This document shows, one piece after another, positions 37,560 to 46,545 of a stretch of DNA of 64,000 bases. Source of the DNA: Microbulbifer litoralis (GTDB lineage Bacteria; Pseudomonadota; Gammaproteobacteria; Pseudomonadales; Cellvibrionaceae). The stretch covers positions 484,842 to 548,841 of the forward strand of contig NZ_JALKCV010000002.1 in assembly GCF_023634065.1 (NCBI RefSeq), written 5' to 3'. The translations under genes were made by a program, and so were the position numbers. Within the stretch, counting starts at the first letter, position 1; every line of letters begins with the position of its first letter. The notes beneath the pieces are model-generated. The model was given only the letters and a program-made list of their open reading frames with translations. It did not search any database and was not told where the DNA came from.

Positions 37560-38984
37560 ATGACGGTAGCGACGATGGACTCTTCTGCGGTATCCGACGC
37601 GGATTCCGGCGAGGGCCTGAATGCGTCGGCCCTGGTAGCTGGCCTGCGCACCTATTTCCATAGCGGCACCACCGCGGACCCGGGCTGGCGCCGCCAGCAA
37701 TTGGGCCAGTTGCGCAAAATGCTGGTCGACAACGAGCGGCGTTTTCTCGAGGCCCTGGAACAGGACCTGCACAAGGCGCCGCTGGAAGCGTTCATGACCG
37801 AGGTCTCGGCGACCTGCGGCGATATCGACCACGCGCTCAAGCACCTGAAAAAATGGGTGCAGCCGCGCCGCGCCTCCACGCCGATGGTCGCCCAGCCCGG
37901 CAAGAGCTATATACAGCCCGAACCGCTCGGCGTGGTGCTGATTATCGGTGCCTGGAACTACCCGCTGCAGTTGCTGCTGTCGCCGCTGGTGCCGGCGATT
38001 GCCGCGGGCAATTGCGCGGTGCTGAAACCGTCGGAGCTGGCACCGGCCACCTCCGCGCTGGTGGCGGAGCTGTTGCCGCGCTATCTGGACAGCGACGCAT
38101 TTGCCGTCGTCGAGGGCGCGGTTCCGGAGACCAGTGCGCTTCTGGAACAGCGCTGGGACCATATCCTCTACACCGGTGGCGGCAAGGTGGGCAAGATCGT
38201 GATGTCCGCGGCCGCCAGGCACCTGACGCCGGTGACACTGGAGCTCGGTGGCAAGAGCCCCTGTATCGTCGCCGACGACGCGGATATCGAAGTGACCGCC
38301 CGGCGTATCGCCTGGGGCAAGTTCACCAATGCCGGCCAGACCTGCATCGCCCCGGACTACCTGCTCTGTACCCGCACCACTGCCGAGCGGTTGCTGCCGG
38401 CGATAGAGAGGGCCACCCGCGCCATGTTCGGCGAGCGGCCGCGGGATTCCAAGGATTACGGGCGCATCATCAACAGCCGCCACGCACAGCGGATTGCCAA
38501 TTATATCGACGACGGCGAGGTGGCTTTCGGCGGTGAGACGGATATCGAGAACCGCTATATTGCCCCCACGCTGTTGCGCAATGTGGGCCTGGAAACCGCG
38601 GTGATGCAGGAGGAGATCTTCGGCCCTGTGCTGCCGGTGATCGAACTGGACGATTTCGGCCAGGTGGAGCAGTTCGTCAACGATCGCGAGAAGCCACTGG
38701 CGCTCTACGTGTTCACGTCCAGCGACAGCACCGCCAACCGCCTCCTGGCGCGCTGCAGCTCCGGCAATGCCTGCGTCAACGACTGCATGATGTTCATGGC
38801 CGCCCACGAACTGCCGTTTGGCGGTGTCGGCCCCAGCGGCATGGGCGCCTATCACGGCGAGCACGGTTTCCGCACCTTCAGCCACTACAAGGCGGTGATG
38901 AAACGCAGCTACCTGTTCGACCTGGACCTGCGCTATGCGCCGTTTACCGCGCGCAAGTTCAACCTGTTGCGGCTGCTGCGCTGA
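37560..38984 (+). CDS. Aldehyde dehydrogenase (ALDH3/coniferyl-aldehyde type)
   Basis: A 474-residue NAD(P)-dependent aldehyde dehydrogenase of the class 3 / coniferyl aldehyde branch. It shows the cofactor motif IIGAWNYPLQLLLSPLVPAI, the Glu motif LELGGKSP near residue 226, the catalytic Cys in FTNAGQTCIAPDY near residue 261, and a FGGVGPSGMGAYHG end block. Class 3 enzymes oxidise medium/long-chain or aromatic aldehydes; the true substrate is not clear. It is transcribed alone, ending 19 bp from the convergent FabF-like gene. Confidence 0.9.
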   Translation: MTVATMDSSAVSDADSGEGLNASALVAGLRTYFHSGTTADPGWRRQQLGQLRKMLVDNERRFLEALEQDLHKAPLEAFMTEVSATCGDIDHALKHLKKWVQPRRASTPMVAQPGKSYIQPEPLGVVLIIGAWNYPLQLLLSPLVPAIAAGNCAVLKPSELAPATSALVAELLPRYLDSDAFAVVEGAVPETSALLEQRWDHILYTGGGKVGKIVMSAAARHLTPVTLELGGKSPCIVADDADIEVTARRIAWGKFTNAGQTCIAPDYLLCTRTTAERLLPAIERATRAMFGERPRDSKDYGRIINSRHAQRIANYIDDGEVAFGGETDIENRYIAPTLLRNVGLETAVMQEEIFGPVLPVIELDDFGQVEQFVNDREKPLALYVFTSSDSTANRLLARCSSGNACVNDCMMFMAAHELPFGGVGPSGMGAYHGEHGFRTFSHYKAVMKRSYLFDLDLRYAPFTARKFNLLRLLR

Positions 38985-39003
38985 AACGATTCCGCTCCCT
39001 CCT

Positions 39004-40269
39004 TTACAAGCGGGATACCAGCAGCGAGGCGTTGACGCCGCCAAACCCGAAGGCACTGCACAGCGCGTGCCGCGTCGGCTGCATACGGCGGGTTCCGGGT
39101 ACCAAGTCCAGATCCTCCAGTTCGCTGTCCGCGCAATCCAGGTTCAGGGTTGGCGGCAGCTCACCTTCGCGCACGGCCATTGCCGTGAACACCGCCTCGA
39201 TCCCACCCGCGGCGCCGAGCAGGTGCCCGGTGGCGGATTTGGTGGCGGAAATCGGGATGCCGGGCAGGCGCTGCCCGAACACATTGCGCAGGGCGGCGAT
39301 TTCGGCCCGGTCGCCCACCGGGGTCGACGTGGCGTGGGCATTGATGTAGCCGATATCCTGCGGCGCCAGCCCGGCCGACGAGAGGGCCCGCCGGATAGCC
39401 GCAGCCGCGCCGGCGCCGTCGTCCGGGCCGGCGGTAATGTGATGGGCATCGGCGCTGGTGCCGTAACCGCCGATCACGGCCAGCGGCGTGGCGCCCCGAC
39501 TGAGCGCATGCTCCCGGGTTTCGATCACCAGTAGCCCGGCACCTTCTCCCATGACGAAACCGTCCCGGTCCCGGTCGAACGGGCGCGATGCCCGAGCCGG
39601 ATCGCGGTCATTGGTGGAAAGCGCCTTCATGGCGTGGAAACTGGCCAGGGAAAGCGGATCGACACAGCCCTTGGCACCGCCGACCAGGGCCACCTGTGCC
39701 TCGCCGCTGCGGATCAGGCGCATGCCGTCGCCGATCGCCTGCAGCCCCGCGGCGCAGGCCGTCACCGGGCAGCCGATGGGGCCCCTGAACCCGTGCCGGA
39801 TCGAAAGCTGGCCCGCGGCCAGGTTGGCGAGAAACGCCGGCACGGTGAAAGGAGACAGGCGCCGGTGCCCCCGTTCGTGCAGGGTCTGCTGTGCCGCGGT
39901 GATGGTCGGGAAACCGCCGATACCGCTGCCCACGATCGTCGCCGTGGCATGCCGTTCGCTCTCGCCCTGTGGTTGCCAGCCGGACTGTGCCAGGGCCTCT
40001 TCCGCGGCGGCCAGGGCATAGAGTGTAAAGCGGTCCAGCTTGCGGCGTTCTTTGGCGCTTACCAGGGCATCGCTGTCGATCCCGGCCTCCGGGTCGCTGT
40101 GCCGGTCCGGGACCATTCCCGCCAGGCGTACGGGAAAATGGGTCGTATCGAAGTGCTCGATGGTGCGAATGCCGGATTTACCGGCACACAACCGACGCCA
40201 GACTGCTTCGACGCCACAGCCCAGCGGACTGGCGATCCCCATTCCGGTGATCACGATCGGTGAGTGCAT
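39004..40269 (-). CDS. Beta-ketoacyl-ACP synthase (FabF-like)
   Basis: A 421-residue KAS II-type condensing enzyme for fatty acid elongation. The Cys-His-His triad is visible: Cys in CPVTACAAGLQA near 168, His in NAHATSTPVGD near 308 and in KSATGHLLGAAG near 343, with Lys. It stands alone, away from acpP and fabG, divergent from a TetR gene that may control it, so it may be a second, specialised FabF rather than the housekeeping one. ATG 40269 has GGAGG five bases upstream; the frame extends to 40287. Confidence 0.9.
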   Translation of the reverse strand: MHSPIVITGMGIASPLGCGVEAVWRRLCAGKSGIRTIEHFDTTHFPVRLAGMVPDRHSDPEAGIDSDALVSAKERRKLDRFTLYALAAAEEALAQSGWQPQGESERHATATIVGSGIGGFPTITAAQQTLHERGHRRLSPFTVPAFLANLAAGQLSIRHGFRGPIGCPVTACAAGLQAIGDGMRLIRSGEAQVALVGGAKGCVDPLSLASFHAMKALSTNDRDPARASRPFDRDRDGFVMGEGAGLLVIETREHALSRGATPLAVIGGYGTSADAHHITAGPDDGAGAAAAIRRALSSAGLAPQDIGYINAHATSTPVGDRAEIAALRNVFGQRLPGIPISATKSATGHLLGAAGGIEAVFTAMAVREGELPPTLNLDCADSELEDLDLVPGTRRMQPTRHALCSAFGFGGVNASLLVSRL

Positions 40270-40417
40270 AACAACCTCCAGGGACAAGTGGACAAAGCAA
40301 TCGGGGGACCGGAGGCAAATTACGCGCAGCTAATATATGATCAAGGTAATATTTTCCGGGGCGGTGTTTTGCGAGTGGGTGCTTGCCCCGGAGTTGCCTG
40401 CTGCAGGGGAGGAAGCG

Positions 40418-41059
40418 GTGCCCTACTCAAAAAAACACAAGCTGCGTAGCAAAAGTCGCATCATGCACTCGGCAACGGAACTCTTCTGTCGCCACGGCTT
40501 TGACAGGGTGTCCATAGGCCAGATCATGGAAGTGGCGAAAATGACCCACGGCGCTTTCTACAACCACTTTGAATCCAAGGAGGCGCTGTTCAGCGCTTCC
40601 TTCCTGGAGAGCTTCAGGCGCGGCACCGTGGGCCGCCTGGCCAAAGCCCCGTTTTCGATCAAGCACCTGGCGGCACTGGCGACCGACTACCTGAGTTTGC
40701 GCGCTTTCAGGGATCGGCGGGATCCCGGTCCCGAGGCGGTGCTGTTCAACGAAATCGGCAGCGAGAGACCGGCGATTCGGAAACTCTATGAGGAGGCCTA
40801 CGAGCGCATGAAAAAAATGCTGGAGGTGCGCATCACGGCCCTCGCGCGACTGGGCAAGCTGCCTTTTGCCGTGAACCGCGAAATCGCTGCAGACCGGGCC
40901 CGCAGTATCATCGCCGCAATGGTCGGCGCGGTGGCAGTGGCGAGAAGCATTACCGATCCGCGGGAACAGCATCTGGTATTGTTGGCGGCACAGCGACAGA
41001 TCCTGGCCATGCTCGGAGTCAGTGAGTCGGCGTATGATCCGGCAAAAATAGCCGGGTGA
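40418..41059 (+). CDS. TetR family transcriptional regulator
   Basis: A 213-residue repressor-type regulator. The N-terminal TetR helix-turn-helix spans about residues 15-60 (FCRHGFDRVSIGQIMEVAKM, then HGAFYNHFESKEALF). The C-terminal ligand-binding domain is of a NemR/AcrR-like length with a TERT-like GPEAVLFNEIGS segment. Start GTG 40418 is chosen because GGAGG lies five bases upstream; the frame is open to 40337. It is divergent from the FabF-like gene, whose control is the likely role. Confidence 0.88.
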   Translation: MPYSKKHKLRSKSRIMHSATELFCRHGFDRVSIGQIMEVAKMTHGAFYNHFESKEALFSASFLESFRRGTVGRLAKAPFSIKHLAALATDYLSLRAFRDRRDPGPEAVLFNEIGSERPAIRKLYEEAYERMKKMLEVRITALARLGKLPFAVNREIAADRARSIIAAMVGAVAVARSITDPREQHLVLLAAQRQILAMLGVSESAYDPAKIAG

Positions 41060-41155
41060 ACGGCTGCCCGCATTCGATGGCAGCCATCGCGGAACCGGTG
41101 ATGACAATACCCGCTGCCGCGGAGCAGATGCGACCGGGAGAGACCGATAAGAACC

Positions 41156-42148
41156 ATGCCAACTGAAAACAACGACCTGCCCTCCAGCGCGGAAGTACTG
41201 TCCGCGGCCCAGAACATCGCCGGCTTCGTACACCGTACCCCGCTGATCCGCAGCCGCCAGCTCGACGAACGGGCCGGGACATCGCTGCGTTTCAAGTGCG
41301 AGCACCTGCAGAAAGTGGGTGCCTTCAAGGCCCGCGGCGCCAGCAATGCACTGTGCCGGTTGCCGCCGGGCACGGCGATGGTGGCCACGCACTCCTCCGG
41401 CAATCACGGCGCGGCGCTGGCCTGGGCCGCGGCCAAACGGGGGCTCGCCTGCACGGTGGTGATGCCGGAAACGGCGCCCATGGCCAAGCGTGCTGCGGTG
41501 GCCTCCTACGGCGCGGAGATCGTGTTCTGCGGCCCGAGCCTGCGGGATCGCGAGAGCGCCCTGCAGAAAGTGGTGGACGAGAAGGGCGCGCACGTGGTGC
41601 CGCCGTTCGACGACCGCCGCATCATTGCCGGCCAGGGCACGGTGGCGCTGGAGATACTGCAGCAGTGCCGCGAGGAGGGGTTTACACCGGATATCGTGGT
41701 GGCGCCGGTGGGCGGCGGTGGCCTGCTGGCCGGTATCGGGCTGGCGCTGGCCGGGCTGGCGCCGGATACGATGGTGCTGGGGGCGGAACCGGCCGGCGCC
41801 GACGACGCGCAACGCTCACTGCGCGGCGGTGTACATATCACCGAGCAGCACCCTGATACCATGGCCGACGGCCTGAGGACCACCCTCGGTCGCAGGAACT
41901 ACGCCGTCATCCGGCGCACGGTCAGGGATATCGTCACTGTCTCCGAGGGCGCGATCGTCGACGCCCTGGAGCTTCTGTGGACGCGGACCAAACAGTTGGT
42001 GGAGCCGTCGGCGGCGGTGAGCCTGGCGGCGGTGCTGGAGCACGGGGCGCGTTTTCGCGACAAACGGGTTGTCGCTGTGCTGACCGGTGGCAACATGGAT
42101 CTGGGGCGGGTATCCGAACTGCTCGCCCAGCGGGAGGGACGACAATGA
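41156..42148 (+). CDS. PLP-dependent threonine/serine dehydratase-like enzyme
   Basis: A 330-residue fold-type II PLP enzyme related to threonine dehydratase, serine racemase and hydroxyaspartate dehydratase. The PLP lysine is in QKVGAFKARGA near residue 60, the phosphate-binding loop is SSGNHGAALA near 85 and the glycine loop VGGGGLLAG near 185. There is no C-terminal ACT regulatory domain, so it is catabolic or racemase type. Stop codon overlaps the next gene's start by four bases (ATGA). Confidence 0.9.
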   Translation: MPTENNDLPSSAEVLSAAQNIAGFVHRTPLIRSRQLDERAGTSLRFKCEHLQKVGAFKARGASNALCRLPPGTAMVATHSSGNHGAALAWAAAKRGLACTVVMPETAPMAKRAAVASYGAEIVFCGPSLRDRESALQKVVDEKGAHVVPPFDDRRIIAGQGTVALEILQQCREEGFTPDIVVAPVGGGGLLAGIGLALAGLAPDTMVLGAEPAGADDAQRSLRGGVHITEQHPDTMADGLRTTLGRRNYAVIRRTVRDIVTVSEGAIVDALELLWTRTKQLVEPSAAVSLAAVLEHGARFRDKRVVAVLTGGNMDLGRVSELLAQREGRQ

Positions 42149-42720
42149 GAAGGATCAATCTGCAAGCCGCCCGGCGCGCGGCTGCTAAACTGGTGGCTGC
42201 CGCGGCTTTCACCGGCCTCGCGTGTGCGGCCTCCGCAGCGGAGTTCGCGCTTACTTCGAAGACCCTGGAGGCGGGTGAACGGATGCCGGCACTCCATGTC
42301 TACACTGGTTGCGGCGGCGAGGATGTATCGCCACAGCTGAGCTGGCGCGGTGCGCCGGAGGGCACCGGCAGTTTTGCGCTGATGGTCTACGATCCCGATG
42401 CGCCGACCGGCAGCGGCTGGTGGCACTGGGTGCTGTTCAATATCCCGGCGGATGTGAACGAGCTGCCGGAGGGGGCCGGCACCCCCAAGAACGGCCTGGT
42501 GCCGGAGGCGATCCAGGTGCGCAACGACTACGGCAACCCCGGATACGGCGGCGCCTGCCCACCGGAAGGGCACGGCGACCATCGCTATCAGTTCCGGCTG
42601 TTTGCGCTCGGTGTGGATGAACTGCCGCTGGACGACAGCGCCACGCCGGCCAAGGTCGGTTTCCATGTCAATGCCAACAAGCTGGCGGAGGCGGAACTGG
42701 AAGTTCTGTATAGTCGCTAG
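42145..42720 (+). CDS. Exported YbhB/YbcL (PEBP/Raf-kinase-inhibitor-like) protein
   Basis: A 191-residue phosphatidylethanolamine-binding-protein family member. A signal peptide (about 1-31, with RRA basic start and AASAAE cleavage zone) sends it to the periplasm. Family motifs are PQLSWRGAPEGTGSFALMVYDPDAP and WWHWVLFNIPADVNELPEG, with YGGACPPEGHGDHRYQFRLFAL near the end. Ligand unknown. Its TAG stop codon lies inside the first bases of the long palindrome at 42717-42880. Confidence 0.9.
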   Translation: MRRINLQAARRAAAKLVAAAAFTGLACAASAAEFALTSKTLEAGERMPALHVYTGCGGEDVSPQLSWRGAPEGTGSFALMVYDPDAPTGSGWWHWVLFNIPADVNELPEGAGTPKNGLVPEAIQVRNDYGNPGYGGACPPEGHGDHRYQFRLFALGVDELPLDDSATPAKVGFHVNANKLAEAELEVLYSR

Positions 42721-42880
42721 TGGTCCATGCGGAAAGTTGTGTAACTGTTCGCTTCGCCAAAGCGTCCAGCTCTGCGTTGAGAAAGCTTGAAATAGAACCA
42801 CTATTCCTGCGCTTTCTCGCCTTGATCTGAACACTTTGGCTGTGCTCCTTAGTTACCGAACTTTCTGCATGAACCACTAG
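42717..42880. repeat. 164-bp long imperfect palindrome starting at a stop codon
   Basis: Outer arms 42717-42746 and 42851-42880 match over 30 nt with four mismatches. Inner arms also pair about the same centre (42798.5): GCCAAAG/CTTTGGC (42756-42762, 42834-42840), GAGAAAGC/GCTTTCTC (42779-42786, 42811-42818) and AATAG/CTATT at the tip. Both ends are CTAG. The transcript would fold into one long hairpin. It could be a palindromic mobile element, a bidirectional terminator or a structured RNA. Confidence 0.9.
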
Positions 42881-42922
42881 ACGGTATTCTTATCTTAAAA
42901 GAACAAGGAAGAACTGGGCAGC

Positions 42923-44275
42923 ATGCAACAACAGAGACATTCATGGGCTGAGGCGCTGGCGGTTTATTTCAAGCCCCGTATGTTGGCGATGTTCTTCCTG
43001 GGCTTCTCCTCCGGTCTTCCCTATGCGCTGGTATTTTCCACGCTGACTGCCTGGCTGCGGGATTATGGTGTCAGCCGCACTGCCATTGGTTTTTTTGCCT
43101 GGGTGGGGATTACTTTTTCCTTCAAGTTCGTCTTGGCGCCGCTGCTCGATTCTCTGCCTGTCCCCTTTTTGACCCGCTGGCTCGGAAAGCGCCGGAGCTG
43201 GATGCTGCTGTCGCAACTGGGATTGGCCGGCGGCCTGCTGGTCATGGCCCAGCTCAACCCCCAGCTGGCTTTGCTGCCGGTAGCTCTGGCCTCTGTCTGG
43301 GTGGCTGTCTGTTCAGCCTGCCAGGATGTGGTGATTGATGCCTACCGCATCGAGGCGATGGATCAGGAATATCAGGGCGCCATGGCTGCCAATTATGTAT
43401 TCGGTTATCGCCTGGCAGTCCTGGTTTCCGGAGCCGGTGCCCTGCTGATTGCCGATCAGGCCAACTGGGCGATTTCCTATGCCAGCATGGCCGCGTTTAT
43501 GGGGGTGGGCATTATCACTTGCCTGCTGATCGCCGAGCCGGATCACAGCCGGATACAACAGCAGGTCGACGAATTCCAGAGCGAATGGGTAACCAGGGTT
43601 CTGGGGAGTGGCAAGCATGGGCGTGTCACTGAATGGTTTGTGCGCGCGGTGGCTTGCCCGTTTATAGATTTCTTCCAGCGTAACGGGCGTTTTTCCCTGG
43701 TACTGCTGGCGTTTATCAGTATCTACCTGCTGAGCGACATCGTTTTGGGCATCATGGCAATGCCCTTCTACCTGGATTTGGGGTTCTCGCTGACAGATAT
43801 CGCTACTATCACCAAGGTGTTCGGCTTTGCCTGTACCATTATCGGCGCCTTCCTCGGTGGGGCCCTGGTGGTACGCTATGGAATCATGCGCCCGCTGATC
43901 CTCGGTGCGGTATTACTGTCTGCCGCCAACCTGCTATTTGCCTACCTGGCCCATGTGGGGCCGGACAGGGTCTGGCTGGCGATCGTGATCAGCGCGGACA
44001 ATATCGGTGGAGGGCTATCCAACGCGGTCTTTATCGCCTACATGTCAAGCCTGACCAACCAAGCCTACACGGCCACACAGTATGCGCTGTTCAGCTCCCT
44101 GATGAAGCTTCCGGGGAAAGTTATCAGTGGCTTCTCTGGCGTGGTAGTCGATGCCGAAGGCTATGCCCAGTTTTTTGTCTATTCCGCAGCCCTGGGCGTG
44201 CCGGCGATATTGATGGCCACTTTCCTGTGGTGGCGCGGCAGGCGTATGGAGGAGCCCGACTCCCGCCCAACATAG
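42923..44275 (+). CDS. ampG: Muropeptide permease AmpG
   Basis: An MFS-type inner-membrane permease of 450 residues that brings GlcNAc-anhydro-muropeptides into the cytoplasm, where AmpD acts. About twelve helices are visible, with the AmpG motifs GFSSGLPYALVFSTLTAWLRD at the start, SFKFVLAPLLDSLPVPFL near 70 and CQDVVIDAYRIE near 135. Stand-alone gene; the long palindrome lies just upstream and may hold or disturb its promoter. Confidence 0.93.
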   Translation: MQQQRHSWAEALAVYFKPRMLAMFFLGFSSGLPYALVFSTLTAWLRDYGVSRTAIGFFAWVGITFSFKFVLAPLLDSLPVPFLTRWLGKRRSWMLLSQLGLAGGLLVMAQLNPQLALLPVALASVWVAVCSACQDVVIDAYRIEAMDQEYQGAMAANYVFGYRLAVLVSGAGALLIADQANWAISYASMAAFMGVGIITCLLIAEPDHSRIQQQVDEFQSEWVTRVLGSGKHGRVTEWFVRAVACPFIDFFQRNGRFSLVLLAFISIYLLSDIVLGIMAMPFYLDLGFSLTDIATITKVFGFACTIIGAFLGGALVVRYGIMRPLILGAVLLSAANLLFAYLAHVGPDRVWLAIVISADNIGGGLSNAVFIAYMSSLTNQAYTATQYALFSSLMKLPGKVISGFSGVVVDAEGYAQFFVYSAALGVPAILMATFLWWRGRRMEEPDSRPT

Positions 44276-44294
44276 GGGCAGTCCCCGAAACGGT

Positions 44295-44612
44295 TTACGG
44301 GCGCCAGCGATACCTTTTCATATCGACCCGCCCCCTGATCAACGCGATACCTTCCCGCTCGAGCCGCTCCCGCTGGCGTCGCGCGCCCGGCTCGGGCAGG
44401 GAGATCCTGCCCTGGGCATTGATCACCCGGTGCCAGGGCAGGCGGGTATCCCGCGGCAGTTTGCGCAAAATTTGACCGGCCAGGCGCGCTGCGCGCGGGT
44501 AGCCGGCCATCTCTGCCAGGTCGCCATAGGTGACCACATGGCCATGGGGGATTTCTGCCAGTACACGACAGAATCTCAATATGGCATCATTGTCCCGATT
44601 GCTGTTCCCCAC
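44295..44612 (-). CDS. Alkyltransferase-like protein (ATL)
   Basis: A 105-residue protein with the DNA-binding domain of O6-alkylguanine-DNA alkyltransferase (IPHGHVVTYGDLAEMAG, then ARLAGQILRKLP). The reactive PCHR motif is PWHR here, Trp60 replacing Cys. This is the hallmark of ATL proteins (E. coli YbaZ, yeast Atl1), which bind O6-alkylguanine without repairing it and hand the lesion to nucleotide excision repair. Start GTG 44612 with a poor ribosome-binding site. Confidence 0.9.
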   Translation of the reverse strand: MGNSNRDNDAILRFCRVLAEIPHGHVVTYGDLAEMAGYPRAARLAGQILRKLPRDTRLPWHRVINAQGRISLPEPGARRQRERLEREGIALIRGRVDMKRYRWRP

Positions 44613-44650
44613 CGATAAATCCGCTGTAAATCATTCTAAGGTTGTTTTTC

Positions 44651-45682
44651 GTGCTACGAGCCTTTCGACAGATCGTCTACATAGTGCTGTTTTTTGCTCC
44701 CCTTGTCTCCCTCCCCGCGGCTGCAGGCGTACTGACGCTGGCCAACGGCGACCGGATATACGGTGAACTGGTGCTGGTGGAACGGGACCACGTGGTGTGG
44801 AACTCGGAGACCTTCGGCGAGGTGACCATCGCCAAGGGCAAGATCCTGTCCCTGGATACCGATGTGGACCTGAAAATCGCCGGCCGCGAGGACCCCTGTA
44901 CGCTGGCGGGGCATCGTCGCGAGCAGTGGGAACTCTACTGTGACGAGGGTTCCGGCTGGGTGATGGATTTCCCGGCGGTGGACCGCGCAGAGCCGTATAT
45001 CAATTTTGTCGGCAACCCGTTGGTGTTCCACGGCAATGTCAGTGCCGGTGGTGTTTTCGAACACGGTAACCGGGAGCGCGAGGACCTGGACGTGAACGTC
45101 AACCTGGATATCCGCAACGGCGATTTCCACCACCTGCTCAATGCGCTGTACCAGAACCAGACCAACCTGGAGGTGGACTCGCTGGAGAAGTACCGCCTCG
45201 GCTATGACCTGCGCTGGGTCTTCGCGGAGAAATGGTTTGCGGCGGCCAACAGCTCATTTCTGCGGGAAGAGGCCAGAAACCTGGATATGGGCACCACGCT
45301 CGGTCTCGGTATGGGTTATCTCTTCTATGATACGGACAAGACGGCCTTCTCGATGCAGGGCGGCCTCAGCAGCCTGACCGAGGACTATATCGACACCGAC
45401 CTGAGCGAGGACCAGGACGACCGCTATGCGGCCGCGCGGATGGCGATGAACTATCGCTACAAATTCGATATGGGCCCGGAAATCTATTTCGACCAGGAGG
45501 CCCTGCAGTCTGTCGACAGCAGTGACGACTACCAGGCCAATGCGACAGTGGGGGTGCGCACACCGCTGGTGGAAGGGGTGTTGATGGAGATTTCCTACGA
45601 TTGGCTGTACGACAACACGCCGTCGCTGGAGAGTGAAAAAGAAGATACCAAGCTGTCCGTGGGTGTCGGTTACCAGTGGTAG
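44651..45682 (+). CDS. DUF481 outer-membrane beta-barrel protein
   Basis: A 343-residue exported protein. A signal peptide (about 1-25) is followed by a small beta domain (LTLANGDRIYGELVLVERDHVVW) and a DUF481 salt-induced outer-membrane-protein barrel with alternating amphipathic strands (VSAGGVFEHGNREREDLDVN ... SVGVGYQW) and a terminal aromatic residue. Function unknown. Start: GTG 44651 follows AAGG by nine bases; a TTG at 44642 is in frame but overlaps the ribosome-binding site. Confidence 0.85.
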   Translation: MLRAFRQIVYIVLFFAPLVSLPAAAGVLTLANGDRIYGELVLVERDHVVWNSETFGEVTIAKGKILSLDTDVDLKIAGREDPCTLAGHRREQWELYCDEGSGWVMDFPAVDRAEPYINFVGNPLVFHGNVSAGGVFEHGNREREDLDVNVNLDIRNGDFHHLLNALYQNQTNLEVDSLEKYRLGYDLRWVFAEKWFAAANSSFLREEARNLDMGTTLGLGMGYLFYDTDKTAFSMQGGLSSLTEDYIDTDLSEDQDDRYAAARMAMNYRYKFDMGPEIYFDQEALQSVDSSDDYQANATVGVRTPLVEGVLMEISYDWLYDNTPSLESEKEDTKLSVGVGYQW

Positions 45683-45762
45683 GCCGGCAATTTCCCTCTG
45701 CCTCCCTCATTCGGGAGAGGGAATCGATGGTTGAATAATGCGGTAAAAGACGAGGAGCTCCC

Positions 45763-46524
45763 ATGCAGATTGCCAATAGTATTGTAACCATCACCGGCGC
45801 GGGCCAGGGCCTCGGTCGCGCCATGGCCGAGTACCTGGCCCGGCGCGGTGCGCGCCTGGCCCTGATTGATGTCAACGAAGACTGCCTGAAAGAGAGCGTT
45901 GCGGCTTGTGAAAAACACGGTGCCGAGGCGCGCAGTTACGTGATCAACGTGGCCAGTGAAGACGACGTCGACAGCGGCTTCGCGAAGATCGCCTCGGATT
46001 TCGGCGGGCTTCATGTGCTGGTCAACAACGCGGGCATCATGCGCGACGGTATGCTGCTGAAAGTCAAAGAGGGCAAAGTGACCGACCGTATGTCACTGTC
46101 GCAGTGGCAGTCCGTGATCGATGTGAACCTGACCGGTGTTTTCCTGTGCGGCCGGGCGGCCGCGGGCATCATGGCCGAGAGCGGAGACAGCGGTGCGATC
46201 ATCAATATCTCCAGCCTCTCCCGGGCCGGTAACATGGGCCAGACAAACTACTCCGCGAGCAAGGCCGGCGTCGCCGCAATGACCGTGACCTGGGCGCGGG
46301 AACTGGCCCGTTATGGCGTGCGTGTGGCCGCTATTGCGCCGGGTTTTATCAAGACCGATATGGTCGAGCAGATGCGCGCGGAGATCCTCGAGGGCCTGGT
46401 CAAACAGGTACCACTGCGCCGCCTCGGACAGCAGGAGGAAATCGCCTCCACCGTGGGCTTTATTCTCGAAAACGATTTTGTTACCGGGCGCGTTTTGGAT
46501 ATCGACGGCGGTGCCAGAATTTGA
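45763..46524 (+). CDS. SDR oxidoreductase (FabG-like)
   Basis: A 253-residue classical short-chain dehydrogenase. Cofactor motif TGAGQGLGRA near residue 11, NNAG near 88, catalytic Ser in INISSLSRAG, and Tyr/Lys in YSASKAG near 163. Closest in appearance to 3-oxoacyl-ACP or acetoacetyl-CoA reductases; its substrate is not clear from context. GAGGAG precedes the ATG by six bases. Convergent with the cfa-like gene. Confidence 0.9.
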   Translation: MQIANSIVTITGAGQGLGRAMAEYLARRGARLALIDVNEDCLKESVAACEKHGAEARSYVINVASEDDVDSGFAKIASDFGGLHVLVNNAGIMRDGMLLKVKEGKVTDRMSLSQWQSVIDVNLTGVFLCGRAAAGIMAESGDSGAIINISSLSRAGNMGQTNYSASKAGVAAMTVTWARELARYGVRVAAIAPGFIKTDMVEQMRAEILEGLVKQVPLRRLGQQEEIASTVGFILENDFVTGRVLDIDGGARI

Positions 46525-46545
46525 TGCGGCATGCGCATTCCGCAT

